Positions 28,615-40,625 are shown, counted from the stretch's first letter. The stretch is 64,000 nt of DNA from Nocardioides sp. TF02-7 (GCF_022437945.1 NZ_CP092535.1:1178001-1242000); one strand, 5' to 3'. Notes: generated by a model from the sequence alone, not told the origin. Translations and numbers: made by a program.

Positions 28615-29718
28615 ATGACCGAGGTACACCACGGACTGGAGGGCGTCGTCGCGTTCGAGACGCAGATCGCGGAGCCGGACAAGGAGGGCTCCGCGCTGCG
28701 CTACCGCGGCGTCGACATCGAGGACCTGGCCGGCCGGGTGCCGTTCGAGCACGTGTGGGGCCTGCTGATCGACGGGTCCTACACGCCCGGGCTGCCGCCG
28801 GCGGAGGCGTTCACGCTGCCGGTGCACACCGGCGACGTGCGCGTCGACGTGCAGGCGGCGATCGCGATGCTCGCGCCCGCGTTCGGCTTCGGCCAGACCT
28901 ACGACATCAGCGACGAGCAGGCGCGCAACGACCTCTCCCGGGTCGCCGTCATGGTGCTGTCGTACGCCGCGCAGTCGGCGCGCGGGCTGCACCTCCCGGT
29001 CGTGCCCCAGAAGGAGGTCGACGAGGGCCGCACGCTGGCGGAGAAGTTCCTCATCCGCTGGAAGGGCGAGGCCGACCCCAAGCACGCGCACGCGATCGAC
29101 GCCTACTGGTCGTCGGCGGCCGAGCACGGGATGAACGCCTCGACGTTCACCGCGCGGGTGATCACGTCGACCGGCGCCGACGTGGCGGCCGCGTTCTCCG
29201 GTGCGATCGGCGCGATGAGCGGCCCGCTCCACGGCGGCGCGCCGTCGCGGGTGCTGGGCATGATCGAGGACGTCGAGAAGAGCGGTGACGCCCGCGCCTA
29301 CGTGAAGAGGCTGCTCGACGACGGCGAACGGCTGATGGGCTTCGGTCACCGGGTCTACCGCGCGGAGGACCCGCGCGCCCGGGTGCTGCGCCGCACCGCC
29401 CGCGAGCTCGGCGCCCCGCGCTACGAGGTCGCCGAGGCGCTCGAGCAGGCCGCCCTCGCCGAGCTCCGCGAGCGCCGCCCCGACCGCGTGCTCGAGACCA
29501 ACGTGGAGTTCTGGGCCGCGATCGTCCTCGACTTCGCCGAGGTGCCGGCGCCGATGTTCACCTCGATGTTCACCTGCGCCCGCACCGGCGGCTGGTCGGC
29601 CCACATCCTCGAGCAGAAGCGCACCGGCCGGCTGATCCGGCCCTCCGCGGTCTACGCCGGACCGTCCGCCCGGAAGGCCGACGAGGTCGAGGGCTGGAAC
29701 CCCGACTGGTCCGCCTGA
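28615..29718 (+). CDS. citA: citrate synthase
   Basis: Condenses acetyl-CoA and oxaloacetate to citrate at entry of the TCA cycle. 367 residues, intact, the short bacterial type. It contains RYRGVDIEDL, SGPLHGGAP with a catalytic His, and MGFGHRVYR with a second His and CoA-binding residues. ATG 28615 has AGGAG (28603-28607). Its small size and neighbour pdxH suggest the second citrate synthase (CitA/CS2) of actinobacteria rather than the hexameric GltA. Confidence 0.92.
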   Translation: MTEVHHGLEGVVAFETQIAEPDKEGSALRYRGVDIEDLAGRVPFEHVWGLLIDGSYTPGLPPAEAFTLPVHTGDVRVDVQAAIAMLAPAFGFGQTYDISDEQARNDLSRVAVMVLSYAAQSARGLHLPVVPQKEVDEGRTLAEKFLIRWKGEADPKHAHAIDAYWSSAAEHGMNASTFTARVITSTGADVAAAFSGAIGAMSGPLHGGAPSRVLGMIEDVEKSGDARAYVKRLLDDGERLMGFGHRVYRAEDPRARVLRRTARELGAPRYEVAEALEQAALAELRERRPDRVLETNVEFWAAIVLDFAEVPAPMFTSMFTCARTGGWSAHILEQKRTGRLIRPSAVYAGPSARKADEVEGWNPDWSA

Positions 29719-29817
29719 GCCGGTCGCGCTCGCGACTCCTCGCGGGACGTCATACGGACGGGGTCACCGGTGGCCCCGTCCGTACGACGTCCCCGGTCGC
29801 GGTGGCTGCGCCGGTTC

Positions 29818-30187
29818 TCAGCCGCTCGAGTGCCGCGGCGTCTCGGTGTCGGGGTCGACCTGGTCGGCCCGGTGCAGCTGCTCGTCGAGCGTGCTGCGCT
29901 CGCGCCGCACCTCGTCGCGGTGCTCGCCGGCCACCATGTCGAGGCGGTCGGCCTCGGCGCGCGCCCGCTGCGCCTCGGCCTCGGCCAGCTGCGCCTCCGC
30001 CTCCCGCTTGCGCAGCTCCGGCTCCCGGTGCGCCGCCTCCGTGCGGATGGTGGCGGCCTCCTCCCCGGCCGGCGCGGTGCTTCTCGTGGGTCACGTGGCG
30101 CTTCCTCCGCGCGGCCAGCGCGGCGAGCGCCGCGATGACCAGCAGGGCCACCACGATGGCGATCACGATCCAGACCCAGGTGTCCAT
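29818..30187 (-). CDS. single-helix membrane protein with coiled coil (one apparent frameshift)
   Basis: N-terminal membrane helix (VWIVIAIVVALLVIAALAAL) followed by a charged cytoplasmic part. After a frame change near 30080 the rest reads as a long Glu/Ala/Arg coiled coil (REAEAQLAEAEAQRARAEAD) ending in DTETPRHSSG. About 123 residues. Proteins of this layout are common hypotheticals in actinobacteria. Function unknown. Confidence 0.7.
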
Positions 30188-30310
30188 GGTTCCTCCTCGG
30201 GGTTCCCGGAGCGGTAACCGCTCGGCGCTGCGGCAAACGCGCCGCGGGCGCGGACGGAGCGGGATGCGACAATCGCCGTTCTCGTCGTTCGATTCGCACC
30301 AGGAGCTGGC

Positions 30311-30946
30311 ATGACCGAGGCCGTCGTCGCCCGGTACCCGACCCCGCCCGTCGTACGGGCCGCGGACGTGACGGCGAAGTTCCTCCTCGTCTGGATGCTG
30401 CTGAGCGCGCTCGTCGACCCCGACGTCGCGAACCTGCGGGACAAGGGCGCGGAGGCGCGGGCGGTCGCCTACCCGCTGCTCGCCTTCACCGTGCCGGCGA
30501 TCTGGCTGCTGTGGTGGAAGGAGCGGGCGTCGTTCCCGTGGCTGGCCGACCTCCTGGTCACCATCACCTGCTTCTCCGACATCCTCGGCAACCGGATGGA
30601 CCTCTACGACGCGATCACCTGGTTCGACGACTGGATGCACTTCATGAACAACGGCCTGCTGGCGGCCGCGGTGATCCTGCTGACCCTGCACCGGTCGACC
30701 TCGCTCGTGCGCACCGTCGAGCGGGCGCTGGCCGTCGGCGCGACCGGCGCCATCCTGTGGGAGCTGGGTGAGTACGTCGCGTTCATCCGCGGCGGCACCG
30801 AGCGGCAGTTCGCCTACACCGACACGCTCGGCGACCTGGTGCTCGGCACCCTCGGCTCGGTGGTCGCAGCGCTCGTCGTCCACGCCCTGTGGCGACGCGG
30901 CCACCTCACCTCCGCCGCACCGCAGCTCGACCACGCCGCCGCCTGA
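30311..30946 (+). CDS. polytopic membrane protein, DUF2238/YjdF-like
   Basis: 211 residues, about six hydrophobic segments. Conserved polar positions in membrane segments (WFDDWMHFMNNGL and ILWELGEYVAF) match the DUF2238 pattern. ATG 30311 has GGAG (30302-30305). No domain of known chemistry. It stands alone, facing the acetyltransferase gene. Confidence 0.7.
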   Translation: MTEAVVARYPTPPVVRAADVTAKFLLVWMLLSALVDPDVANLRDKGAEARAVAYPLLAFTVPAIWLLWWKERASFPWLADLLVTITCFSDILGNRMDLYDAITWFDDWMHFMNNGLLAAAVILLTLHRSTSLVRTVERALAVGATGAILWELGEYVAFIRGGTERQFAYTDTLGDLVLGTLGSVVAALVVHALWRRGHLTSAAPQLDHAAA

Positions 30947-30970
30947 GCGGCGGCGGGCTCGGGCCCGCCG

Positions 30971-31479
30971 TCAGATCCGCTTGCCGAGGTACCGCGACAG
31001 GGGCTGTCGCTGTAGTGCCCGAAGCGCTGCACCTCGACGTAGCCCGAGCTCGTGTAGAGCCCGATCGCCTCCGGCTGCCGGAGGCCGGTCTCGAGCACCA
31101 CCAGGTCGTGACCGGCGGCACGCGCGGTGTCCTCGAGCTCGGCCAGCACCCGGCGGGCGTGACCGGCGCCGCGGGCCTCGGGCACGACGTACATGCGCTT
31201 GACCTCGACCGCGTCGGTGCCGCCGAGGGCGCGCACCGGCGACCGGCGCCAGGCGCCGGTCGCGACGGGCGTGCCGGCGACGTAGCCGACGAGGAACAGC
31301 CCCTCCGGCGGCTCGAACATCGCCGGGTCGAGCGGCGACTCGTCGGGCGAGCCGTAGCGGACGACGTACTCCTCCTGGACCCGCTCGACCAGCGCGAGCG
31401 CGTCCGGGTGCCCGTAGCCGACCGTCACCAGCTCGAGCGCCGCAGGCTGGTCGACGGGACGGCGGTCGGCAGTCGTCAT
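30971..31479 (-). CDS. GNAT-family N-acetyltransferase
   Basis: About 169 residues with the acetyl-CoA binding motif A region VKRMYVVPEARGAGHARRVL and motif B IGLYTSSGYVEV. The natural C-terminus SPLSRYLGKRI is restored by adding one C in the run near 31000. It is divergent from serC; a 7-bp inverted repeat GCTGTCA/TGACAGC (31552-31580) lies between them. Substrate unknown. Confidence 0.85.
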
Positions 31480-31576
31480 CGGCCCCTCCTCGCTCGTACG
31501 CCGGCGGCCCGGTGTCCGCGCAGCGTCCCGATTCAACATCGCCGTGACCTGGCTGTCACACTGGTGCCGTCTCTGA

Positions 31577-32740
<1,164 letters not shown>

Positions 32741-32818
32741 CCGGCTGACCCCCGCGCGGTCGGGGCCGTCGCCCCGCACGGCCTCGACCCCGGGGGCGGC
32801 GCGGGTGTCTCATGGACC

Positions 32819-33682
32819 ATGGCCCTGCGCATGAAGCGACACCTCGGTCAGTCGATCTCCGAGCTGCGGTTCGAGCCGGTCGCGGTGCGGCTCCGCGCGT
32901 ACGTCGACGGGCGGCCCGCGCTCGACACCGTGCGCGCCGCGCTGGTCTGGGAGCCGCGGCGGCTGGTGCCGGTCTACGCCGTCCCGGAGGACGACCTGCT
33001 GCTCGCGGTCGAGCCGACCGAGCCGCCGCCCGCGGCGCCCGACCTCGCGGCGTACCCGCCGATGCTCGGCCCCGACAGCTTCGAGCCGCACACCACGCCC
33101 GGGACGGTCGTCGACCTCGTCGGGCCGGACCGGCGGCTCGACCGGGCCGGGTTCCGGCCGGACGACCCCGTCCTGGACGGGCTGGTCGTGCTCGACTTCG
33201 CGGCCTTCGACCGCTGGCTGGCCGAGGACGAGGAGCTCGTCGGCCACCCGCACGACCCGTTCAAGCGGATCGACGTCCTCAGCAGCCGCCGGCACGTCGA
33301 GATCAGCCTCGACGGCACCGTGCTGGCCGCGACCGACCGGCCGCTGCTGCTGATCGAGACCCACCTCCCGGTCCGGTACTACGTCCCGCCCGCCGACGTC
33401 GCGACGTCGCTGCTGCGCCCCAGCGACACCCGCAGCACCTGCGCCTACAAGGGCCACGCGACGTACCTCTCGACCGCGGACGGCTCCGCGGCCGGCCGTG
33501 ACATCGGCTGGACCTACCGGCAACCGCTCGACGACGCGCTCCGCGTCAGGGACCACGTCGCGTTCTGGAACGAGCGCACCGACGTCCGGGTCGACGGCGA
33601 GCTCCTGCGCCGGCCGGTCACGCCGTGGTCCACACCGGCCGAGCAGCGGGGCGCCGACGCCGACAGCCTGGAGTTCGGCTGA
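32819..33682 (+). CDS. DUF427 domain protein
   Basis: 287 residues. The C-terminal half carries the DUF427 fold with YYVPPADVATSLLRPSDTRS, TCAYKGHATYLS and a final WNERTDVRVDGE. The N-terminal half contains a second, weaker DUF427-like copy. Cytoplasmic, intact. Function of DUF427 is unknown; the fold suggests small-molecule binding. Confidence 0.85.
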   Translation: MALRMKRHLGQSISELRFEPVAVRLRAYVDGRPALDTVRAALVWEPRRLVPVYAVPEDDLLLAVEPTEPPPAAPDLAAYPPMLGPDSFEPHTTPGTVVDLVGPDRRLDRAGFRPDDPVLDGLVVLDFAAFDRWLAEDEELVGHPHDPFKRIDVLSSRRHVEISLDGTVLAATDRPLLLIETHLPVRYYVPPADVATSLLRPSDTRSTCAYKGHATYLSTADGSAAGRDIGWTYRQPLDDALRVRDHVAFWNERTDVRVDGELLRRPVTPWSTPAEQRGADADSLEFG

Positions 33683-33801
33683 CCGGCGCCCGAGGATGAG
33701 CGAGGCCACATCGCGACCTGCTGCGTCTCGGAATCCCCGGCCCCGCGTGCGGGTTGGGGCGGTGGACACCCGCTCGCCCGAGCCCAGGAGGCACCGCCGC
33801 C

Positions 33802-34870
<1,069 letters not shown>

Positions 34871-34882
34871 CGCTGCGGGGGC

Positions 34883-35081
34883 TCAGTCCGCGGCGTCGCT
34901 CCCCTCGTCCGCGTCCGAGCGGGGCATCCCCGCCTCCCGGTCGCGGGTCGGGTGCGTGCCGCTGTCGGGCGACCCCTGCGCCGCGTCGTACTCACCGGCC
35001 GCCGCCGGCCCGTCCGTCGTCGACGACGTCTCCTGCCGCTCCTGATCGTCGTCGAGCCGTCCCCTGTTGTCCGCGTTCATC
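34883..35081 (-). CDS. small acidic hydrophilic protein
   Basis: 65 residues from ATG 35081, with a GGCGAGAGATG context. Very rich in Asp, Glu, Gly and Arg; almost no hydrophobic residues, so likely disordered. Such short acidic proteins are common beside stress genes in actinobacteria, but no function can be assigned. Convergent with the old yellow enzyme. Confidence 0.6.
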
Positions 35082-35189
35082 TCTCGCCTCCGTCGTCGGG
35101 CGTCTCGGTGTGGTGGACGGGTACCCGGCGGGCGGGTGGGCATCCGGCGGGGGCGGGCGGGGCGCGGGGGGTCCGAGCGGGCGCGAGGG

Positions 35190-35274
35190 GTGAGGTTTCC
35201 CCGGCCGACCGGGGAAACCTCAACATGTCGGGCAAAGCAATGCCGGACAAGTGGAGGTTTTGCCCGTCACGTCG
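35190..35274 (+). repeat. dispersed double-hairpin repeat, copy 2
   Basis: Same element as at 6117, starting GTGAGGTTTCCCCGG and ending GTCACGTCG. Hairpin I is perfect; hairpin II has an extra mismatch (AACATG in place of AACTTG). Left terminal CGAC is not kept. It lies in the divergent region between the small acidic gene and the VOC gene, about 95 bp before the latter. Confidence 0.9.
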
Positions 35275-35367
35275 GCCCCGGAGATGCGACCTCCCGCCCC
35301 GCCGGGAGAGCGACGCCGAGACCGGATGTCCCCCCGCCCCACGCCGCTCCGGTGGAAGGCTGTCCGC

Positions 35368-35799
35368 ATGACCGGCCTGACCATCCAGTGCTTCAACCTC
35401 GACACGACCGACCCCGACCGCATCGCGACGTTCTGGCAGGAGGCGCTCGGTTGGCGGCGGACCCACGACACGCCTGACGAGGTCGTGCTCGAGCCGCCGG
35501 CCGGCAGTCCGCAGGACGGGGTCGCCCCCGACCTGCTGTTCCTCCGCGTGCCCGAGGGCAAGACGGTGAAGAACCGGTGGCACCCCGACCTCCGGCCGGA
35601 GGACCAGGCCGCCGAGGTGGCGCGGCTGGAGAGCCTCGGCGCGACGCAGGTCGACGTCGGGCAGCGCGCCCGCGACGGGGTCTCCTGGGTGGTCATGGCC
35701 GATCCCGACGGCAACGAGTTCTGCGTCCTGCGCGCCTACACCGAGGAGGAGCTGCGGCGGTGGGCGGCGGAGGAGGCGCAGGCGCGGTACGCCGTCTAG
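35368..35799 (+). CDS. VOC-superfamily (glyoxalase/bleomycin-resistance-like) protein
   Basis: 143 residues with two beta-alpha-beta-beta-beta modules. LDTTDPDRIATFWQEALGW is the typical N-terminal module and WVVMADPDGNEFCVLRA the C-terminal one, with a metal-ligand Glu. Intact frame, ATG 35368. The enzyme activity of this subgroup is not predictable. Confidence 0.85.
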   Translation: MTGLTIQCFNLDTTDPDRIATFWQEALGWRRTHDTPDEVVLEPPAGSPQDGVAPDLLFLRVPEGKTVKNRWHPDLRPEDQAAEVARLESLGATQVDVGQRARDGVSWVVMADPDGNEFCVLRAYTEEELRRWAAEEAQARYAV

Positions 35800-35845
35800 T
35801 CGCGGTCGCCCGGGGGTACCCCTCGTCCGACCAGGAGGTGGAGAG

Positions 35846-36856
35846 ATGGCGCGCGCGATCTGGACCGGCTCGGTGTCGTTCGGGCTGGTGAACGTGCCGG
35901 TCGGACTGTTCTCGGCGACCCAGGACCACGAGGTGCACTTCCACCAGTTCGAGAAGGGCACCTCCAACCGGATCCGCTACCAGCGGGTCAACGAGCAGAC
36001 CGGTGACGAGGTCGCCTACAAGGACATCGTCAAGGGTGCCGAGGTGGGCGACGGCGATTACGTGATGCTCACCCAGGAGGAGCTGGAGTCGGTCGAGCCG
36101 GGCCGCAGCCGGACGATCGACATCACCGACTTCGTCGACGCCGCCGAGATCGACCCGACCTACTACCAGAAGTCCTACTACCTCGCGCCGTCCGACGACA
36201 CCGCGAAGAAGCCGTACGCCCTGCTGGTGCAGGCGATGGAGCAGGCCGAGCGGATCGGTGTCGCGACGTTCGTCATGCGCGGCAAGCAGTACCTCGCCGC
36301 CATCCGGCCGCACGACGGGGTGCTCGTGCTGGAGACGATGTACTTCGCCGACGAGGTCCGCGACCCCGGCAAGGAGATCGACAACCTCCCCACCCGCACC
36401 AAGGTGTCGAAGAAGGACCTCGACATGGCGGTCAGCCTGGTCACCTCGCTCACCACGAAGTGGGACCCGAAGAACTACGAGGACACCTACACCGAGCGGG
36501 TGCAGAAGCTGATCGACGCCAAGAAGAAGAACCGCGAGATCGTCCGGGAGGAGACCACGGAGGAGACCTCGGAGAAGGTGGTCGACCTGCTGGCCGCCCT
36601 CCAGGCGTCGGTCGAGCAGGCGAAGGGCCACAAGCCGGGCAACGCCCACCGCGTCGACAAGCTTCGCACCCGCAAGGCCGACGACGACACCTCGAAGGGA
36701 AGGTCGAAGGGAACGTCGAAACGCCCGTCGAAGAAGGAGCTCTCCAAGCGCGCGTCGGAGCTCGACATCCCCGGCCGCTCCAGCATGTCGGCCGACGAGC
36801 TGGCCGACGCGGTCGCCGCGGCGGAGAAGGGCAAGGGCCGCAAGAAGGCGTCGTGA
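35846..36856 (+). CDS. ku: Ku protein for non-homologous end joining, with Lys-rich SAP-like tail
   Basis: Homodimeric DNA end-binding protein that recruits LigD. 336 residues, intact. N-terminal ARAIWTGSVSFGLVNVPVGL and KDIVKGAEV are diagnostic. The core (to about residue 250) is followed by a Lys/Ser-rich linker and a C-terminal SAP-like helical domain (SKRASELDIPGRSSMSADEL), as in extended actinobacterial Ku. ATG 35846 with GGAGGTGGAGAG upstream. No ligD lies in the window. Confidence 0.95.
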   Translation: MARAIWTGSVSFGLVNVPVGLFSATQDHEVHFHQFEKGTSNRIRYQRVNEQTGDEVAYKDIVKGAEVGDGDYVMLTQEELESVEPGRSRTIDITDFVDAAEIDPTYYQKSYYLAPSDDTAKKPYALLVQAMEQAERIGVATFVMRGKQYLAAIRPHDGVLVLETMYFADEVRDPGKEIDNLPTRTKVSKKDLDMAVSLVTSLTTKWDPKNYEDTYTERVQKLIDAKKKNREIVREETTEETSEKVVDLLAALQASVEQAKGHKPGNAHRVDKLRTRKADDDTSKGRSKGTSKRPSKKELSKRASELDIPGRSSMSADELADAVAAAEKGKGRKKAS

Positions 36857-36863
36857 CCAGCGG

Positions 36864-37853
36864 TCAGCGCGTCGCCGTCAGCTCCGCCTCGCCGGCGGGC
36901 TCCGCCGCACCGGCGGTACGACGCCGCTCCCACCAGGCCCAGAAGCCCATCGCCGCCGCCACCAGCAGCGCGCCGGCGATGGCGTCGACGACGTAGTGCT
37001 CGGCGTAGTAGACGAGCATCAGCGTCATCGTCAGCGGGTAGAGCAGCAGCAGCCACCGCCACCCGCTGCGCATCTGGCTGATCCCCCACCACGCGACGAG
37101 CACCGCGAACCCTGCGTGCAGCGACGGCATCGCCGCGACCTGGTTGCCGACCGCCGAGACGCTCTGGTGGGCGGCAGCGCCGCCACCTCCGCCGTCGCCG
37201 GTGGTGAAGTCCCAGCCCCGGCCCGTGATCCGGGAGATGTCCTCGGTGATGTAGCCGTCGCGCGACGCCATCCACGGCGGGGCCATCGGGTAGACGACGA
37301 AGCAGACCACGGCGGCGACGATCACCGTGAGCCAGCGCCGCATGTAGCGGACCCACTGGTGCCGGTTGCGCTTCCACAGGTAGGCCGCGACACCGATCGC
37401 CGCGAAGAAGTGGGAGTAGTAGACGGTGGTGAGGAGCACGTCGTACCAGTTGGGCGGCATCGACCGCTCGCACGGCACCCCGCACAGGTGCGCCTGCAGG
37501 AACTCCGTCGGCAGCGTGCCTCCGAACAGCCACTTGTCGGCCTCGATCGGCTCGGTGACGTGCACGCTGAAGATGCCGAGGTCGTCGGAGAGACCGCGGC
37601 TGTAGAGGTAGAACGTGAACACCGCGAACGGCGGCCACCAGTCGCGGAGGAAGACGAGGTGCTCGCGCAGCGGTCGCCGCACGTCCCACGCGACCGTGCC
37701 GAGGTAGATCCACAGCACCGCCTCGACGGTCTGCTTCGGCAGGCCGAAGTACTCGAGGTAGACGATGACGCCGACGACGTACGCCAGCACACCTGCCACC
37801 CTCACCGCGTCGACCGCCCGCCGGGCAGGTTGCAGCGCCTCGTCAGTCATCAC
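36864..37853 (-). CDS. PAP2-superfamily membrane phosphatase
   Basis: 329 residues, about six membrane helices. The C-terminal half carries AAMPSLHAGFAVL and EHYVVDAIAGALL, the SxH and HxxxD parts of the acid phosphatase site, as in inositol-phosphorylceramide-synthase-like actinobacterial proteins. Likely acts on lipid phosphates at the outer face. ATG 37853 is followed by a second ATG. Convergent with ku (7 bp apart). Intact frame. Confidence 0.85.
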   Translation of the reverse strand: MMTDEALQPARRAVDAVRVAGVLAYVVGVIVYLEYFGLPKQTVEAVLWIYLGTVAWDVRRPLREHLVFLRDWWPPFAVFTFYLYSRGLSDDLGIFSVHVTEPIEADKWLFGGTLPTEFLQAHLCGVPCERSMPPNWYDVLLTTVYYSHFFAAIGVAAYLWKRNRHQWVRYMRRWLTVIVAAVVCFVVYPMAPPWMASRDGYITEDISRITGRGWDFTTGDGGGGGAAAHQSVSAVGNQVAAMPSLHAGFAVLVAWWGISQMRSGWRWLLLLYPLTMTLMLVYYAEHYVVDAIAGALLVAAAMGFWAWWERRRTAGAAEPAGEAELTATR

Positions 37854-37907
37854 ACCTCCAGTGCGTGAGGATAGTGGGCCGCACCGACGGCGGCCTCCGG
37901 TTTGTCG

Positions 37908-38401
37908 TCAGAGCCGGCCGGCGACGAGGTCGTGCCGTCGCCCGGCCGAGCGCCACGATCCGGGCCTCGGCGACCTGCGTGCGCGTGCCGCGCAGCGTCT
38001 CGACGGCCGCGTCGACCGCGTCCTCCTTGGGCCAGCCGTAGATCCCGGCGGGAGACCAGCGGGAACGCGACGGTGCGGGCGCCGAGCTCGTCGGCGACCT
38101 CGAGCGCGCGGCGGTAGCAGGAGGTCAGCAGCGACCTGTCCCGCTCGCCCGCGGCGTGGTTGGGGCCGACCACGTGGATGACCCACCGCGTCGGCAGGTC
38201 GCCGGCCGTGGTCCAGCCGGCGTCACCGGTGGCGAGCCCGTCGGGGAACCGGCGGATGCAGTCCTCGAGCACCGCGGGGCCGCCGGCGGCGTGGATGGCG
38301 CCGTCGACCCCGCCGCCGCCACGCATCCGGCGGTTGGCCGCGTTGACGATCGCGTCGACCTGCTGCCGGGTGATGTCGCCCTCGACGACGGTGACCTCCA
38401 T
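37908..38401 (-). CDS. macrodomain protein, O-acetyl-ADP-ribose deacetylase-like (two apparent frameshifts)
   Basis: ADP-ribose-binding macrodomain of about 164 residues. Motifs: VVEGDITRQQVDAIVNAANR, GGGGVDGAIHAAGG and TVAFPLVSAGIYGWPKEDA, the last needing one G less in the run near 38046. A second break near 37945 leads to the tail DLVAGRL. It probably hydrolyses O-acetyl-ADP-ribose, the by-product of sirtuins such as the one at 11627, though the two genes are far apart. Confidence 0.85.
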
Positions 38402-38428
38402 GGGAGGAGCCTCCCACGGGCCGGTCCG

Positions 38429-39434
38429 TCACCTGGAGAGGACCAGCCGAAGGGTCGCCCGCTCCAGTGCGGCCTGCCGGGCGTCGGGGTCGTCGAAGGT
38501 CCGCCGGGTGGCGGCGCGGATCGTGCGGCCCTCCTCGTAGGCGTCGACCACCCGCGGGTCGACGTACGCCGACCGGGCGAGCGCCGGGGTGTTGCCGAGG
38601 TAGTCGGCCACCTGGCGCATCACCGCGGTGACGGCGCGCTTGCGCGCGGTCTTGGTGGCCTCGGGGCCGGGTGCCTGCGCGAGGGCGGCGGCGGCGATCA
38701 CGGTGGCGTGCCAGGTGCGGAAGTCCTTGGCGGTGGCGTCCATGCCGCTGACCTCGCGGAGGTAGCCGTTGACGTGGGTGGGAGTGAGCGAGCCCCAGCC
38801 GCGGCCGTTGCGGAAGACGAGCAGCGACGGGTCGGTGCTGCGGCGGCGGCGCATCCGCTCGAGGGTCTCGACGATGAGCGGGTCCTCGATCTCGATCCGG
38901 TGCTCGATGCCGGACTTGCCGGTGAACTCGAAGACGAGCGAGCCGCCGCGCCGGCGCACGTGCTGCCGCTCGAGCGTGGTCAGCCCGAACGACCCGTTCT
39001 CCTCGGCGTAGACGTCGTTGCCGATCCGGAAGTAGCCGACGTCGAGCAGTCGCACCGCCAGCGCACAGGCGTGCTCGACCGACAACCCCTCCTCGCGCAG
39101 GTCGCCGAGGACCCGCTCCCTGACCTGCGGGAGGCGCTTGCCGAACCGCAGCACCCGGTCGTACTTCTCCGCCGCCCGCTTCTCCACCCACACCGGGTGG
39201 TAGATGTACTGCCGCCGGCCGGCGTCGTCGGTGCCCACGACCTGGAGGTGGCCGTTGGGGTGGGGGGCAGATCCAGACCTCCTGCCAGGCCGGGGGGATC
39301 ACCAGCGCCCGGCACCGCTCGGCGAGCTCCGGCGCCAGCCGCCGGCCGGACTCGTCGAGGAAGACCCAGCCCTTGCCGGCACGGCGCCGCGTCCAGCCGG
39401 GCTGGTCGGGCGAGGAGCGGCGCAGGCGGGGCAC
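38429..39434 (-). CDS. DNA topoisomerase IB, poxvirus-like (one apparent frameshift)
   Basis: Relaxes DNA by a 3'-phosphotyrosine intermediate. About 335 residues from GTG 39434. N-terminal GWVFLDESGRRL and IPPAWQEVWICPP precede the break near 39264 (G run). The catalytic domain includes TGKSGIEHRIEIEDP, AKDFRTWHATV and the active-site Tyr in ALARSAYVDPRVV. Typical bacterial size. Confidence 0.92.
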
Positions 39435-39452
39435 CCCGTGCAGGTACCCCGC

Positions 39453-39749
39453 TCAGAGGGGTCGCAACGTCACCCGGCAGCGGCGGCCGTCGACGAGGCG
39501 CTCCCGGTCGCGCACCTGCTTCTTCACCGGGAGGACGTAGGTCTTCTCCTCGCTGCTCGGGAAGACCGAGGTCTGCCAGGTGGTGGCGCCGACCGTGACC
39601 TCGACCCGCACGCTGCCGAACCCCTTCGGCGGTGCGGTCGCCTCGATCTCGTCGGCGACGTCGAAGGGCAACGAGACGAAGAACCACCCGCCCGGCTCGT
39701 CGCGGGCCTGCCACTGCCACAGCGGCGCCTCGAACTCGTACGACGTCAC
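39453..39749 (-). CDS. DUF1905 protein
   Basis: 98-residue soluble protein. Starts YEFEAPLWQWQARDEPGGWF and continues FVSLPFDVADEIEA, the DUF1905 pattern of a small beta-barrel. It lies 18 bp upstream of the topoisomerase gene in the same direction and may share its transcript. Function unknown. Confidence 0.85.
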   Translation of the reverse strand: MTSYEFEAPLWQWQARDEPGGWFFVSLPFDVADEIEATAPPKGFGSVRVEVTVGATTWQTSVFPSSEEKTYVLPVKKQVRDRERLVDGRRCRVTLRPL

Positions 39750-39788
39750 GCGGTGATGCTCGCAGGTCCCGCCGACGTCGGCCCGGTC

Positions 39789-40274
39789 TCAGCCCGTCAG
39801 CGCGCGGTACCGCTCGAGGAACACCGGCCAGCCGTCGTCGGCGGCGAGACCCTCGCGGTAGCCCTCCCAGCCGTCGCCGTGCCGCTCGAGGTGGCGGTGG
39901 ACGAGGTCGACCCGCGTCTGCTCGGGGCCGAGCTCGACGAAGGTCACCTCGACCTCGCTGGTGCGGTCGGGGTCGGTCTCGAGCTGCCACCGCAGGTCGA
40001 TGTCCCAGCTGATGACGAACCGCTCCGGCGGCTCGAACGCGAGCACCCGCGCCCACCGGCACTCGCTGCCGTCGACGCCGCGGTCGTAGACGTGCCCGCC
40101 GACGCGGGGCTCGAAGACGGTCTCCTCGACGTCGACCGCGAGCAGGTTGTACTCCCGCGGCTTGATCTGGTCGAACCGCTCCACGAAGTCGGCGAAGGCC
40201 CGCTCGCGCGGGACGTCGACCACGATGTCGAGCCGCACCTCGGCGGCCTCGGCGTCACTGCTTGCGACGGTCAT
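39789..40274 (-). CDS. SRPBCC/AHSA1-like protein
   Basis: 161 residues of the START/Bet v1-like AHSA1 family, with VDVPRERAFADFVERFDQ, GGHVYDRGVDG and a C-terminal GWEGYREGLAADDGW helix. Members bind hydrophobic ligands. The ATG (40274) overlaps the stop of the arsR gene upstream, a common ArsR-AHSA1 pairing. Confidence 0.88.
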   Translation of the reverse strand: MTVASSDAEAAEVRLDIVVDVPRERAFADFVERFDQIKPREYNLLAVDVEETVFEPRVGGHVYDRGVDGSECRWARVLAFEPPERFVISWDIDLRWQLETDPDRTSEVEVTFVELGPEQTRVDLVHRHLERHGDGWEGYREGLAADDGWPVFLERYRALTG

Positions 40275-40604
40275 CGTCCTTGCTCCTTCTCTGTTTCTCT
40301 CCGGTGGGCTTCCTCGGTGACCTGCTTGAAGTTGGTGAGCGCGTGCCGCCAGAACGTCTCCAGCTCGCGGCGCAGCTCGTCGAGGCCGTCGAGCCGCGCG
40401 GCGTAGATCCGCTCCCGCCCCCTGCGGCCGGACGTCGACCAGCCGCGCCTGGAGCAGCACCTGCAGGTGCTGGGAGACGGCCGGCCGGCTCACCGGCAGC
40501 TCGCCCGCGATCGTCGTCACCGAGCTGGGCCGGTGCGCGACCCGCGCGAGGATCCGGCGCCGGGTCGGGTCGCCCAGCGCGGTCCACGGGTCGATGGTCC
40601 TCAT
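40271..40604 (-). CDS. ArsR-family winged-helix regulator (one apparent frameshift)
   Basis: About 111 residues from ATG 40604. N-terminal IDPWTALGDPTRRRILARVA and the helix-turn-helix ELPVSRPAVSQHLQVLL. After a break near 40427 (C run) it ends YAARLDGLDELRRELETFWR. No metal-binding Cys is present in the recognition helix, so it is the non-metal class. It should repress the arsR-AHSA1 operon through the palindrome directly upstream. Confidence 0.87.
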
Positions 40605-40609
40605 AACGC

Positions 40610-40625
40610 GTAAGTGTTCACTTAC
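40610..40625. promoter_or_regulatory. ArsR operator
   Basis: GTAAGTG-TT-CACTTAC, a perfect inverted repeat beginning 6 bp before the arsR ATG. It is distinctly AT-rich for this genome, fitting a promoter/operator. Confidence 0.75.
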
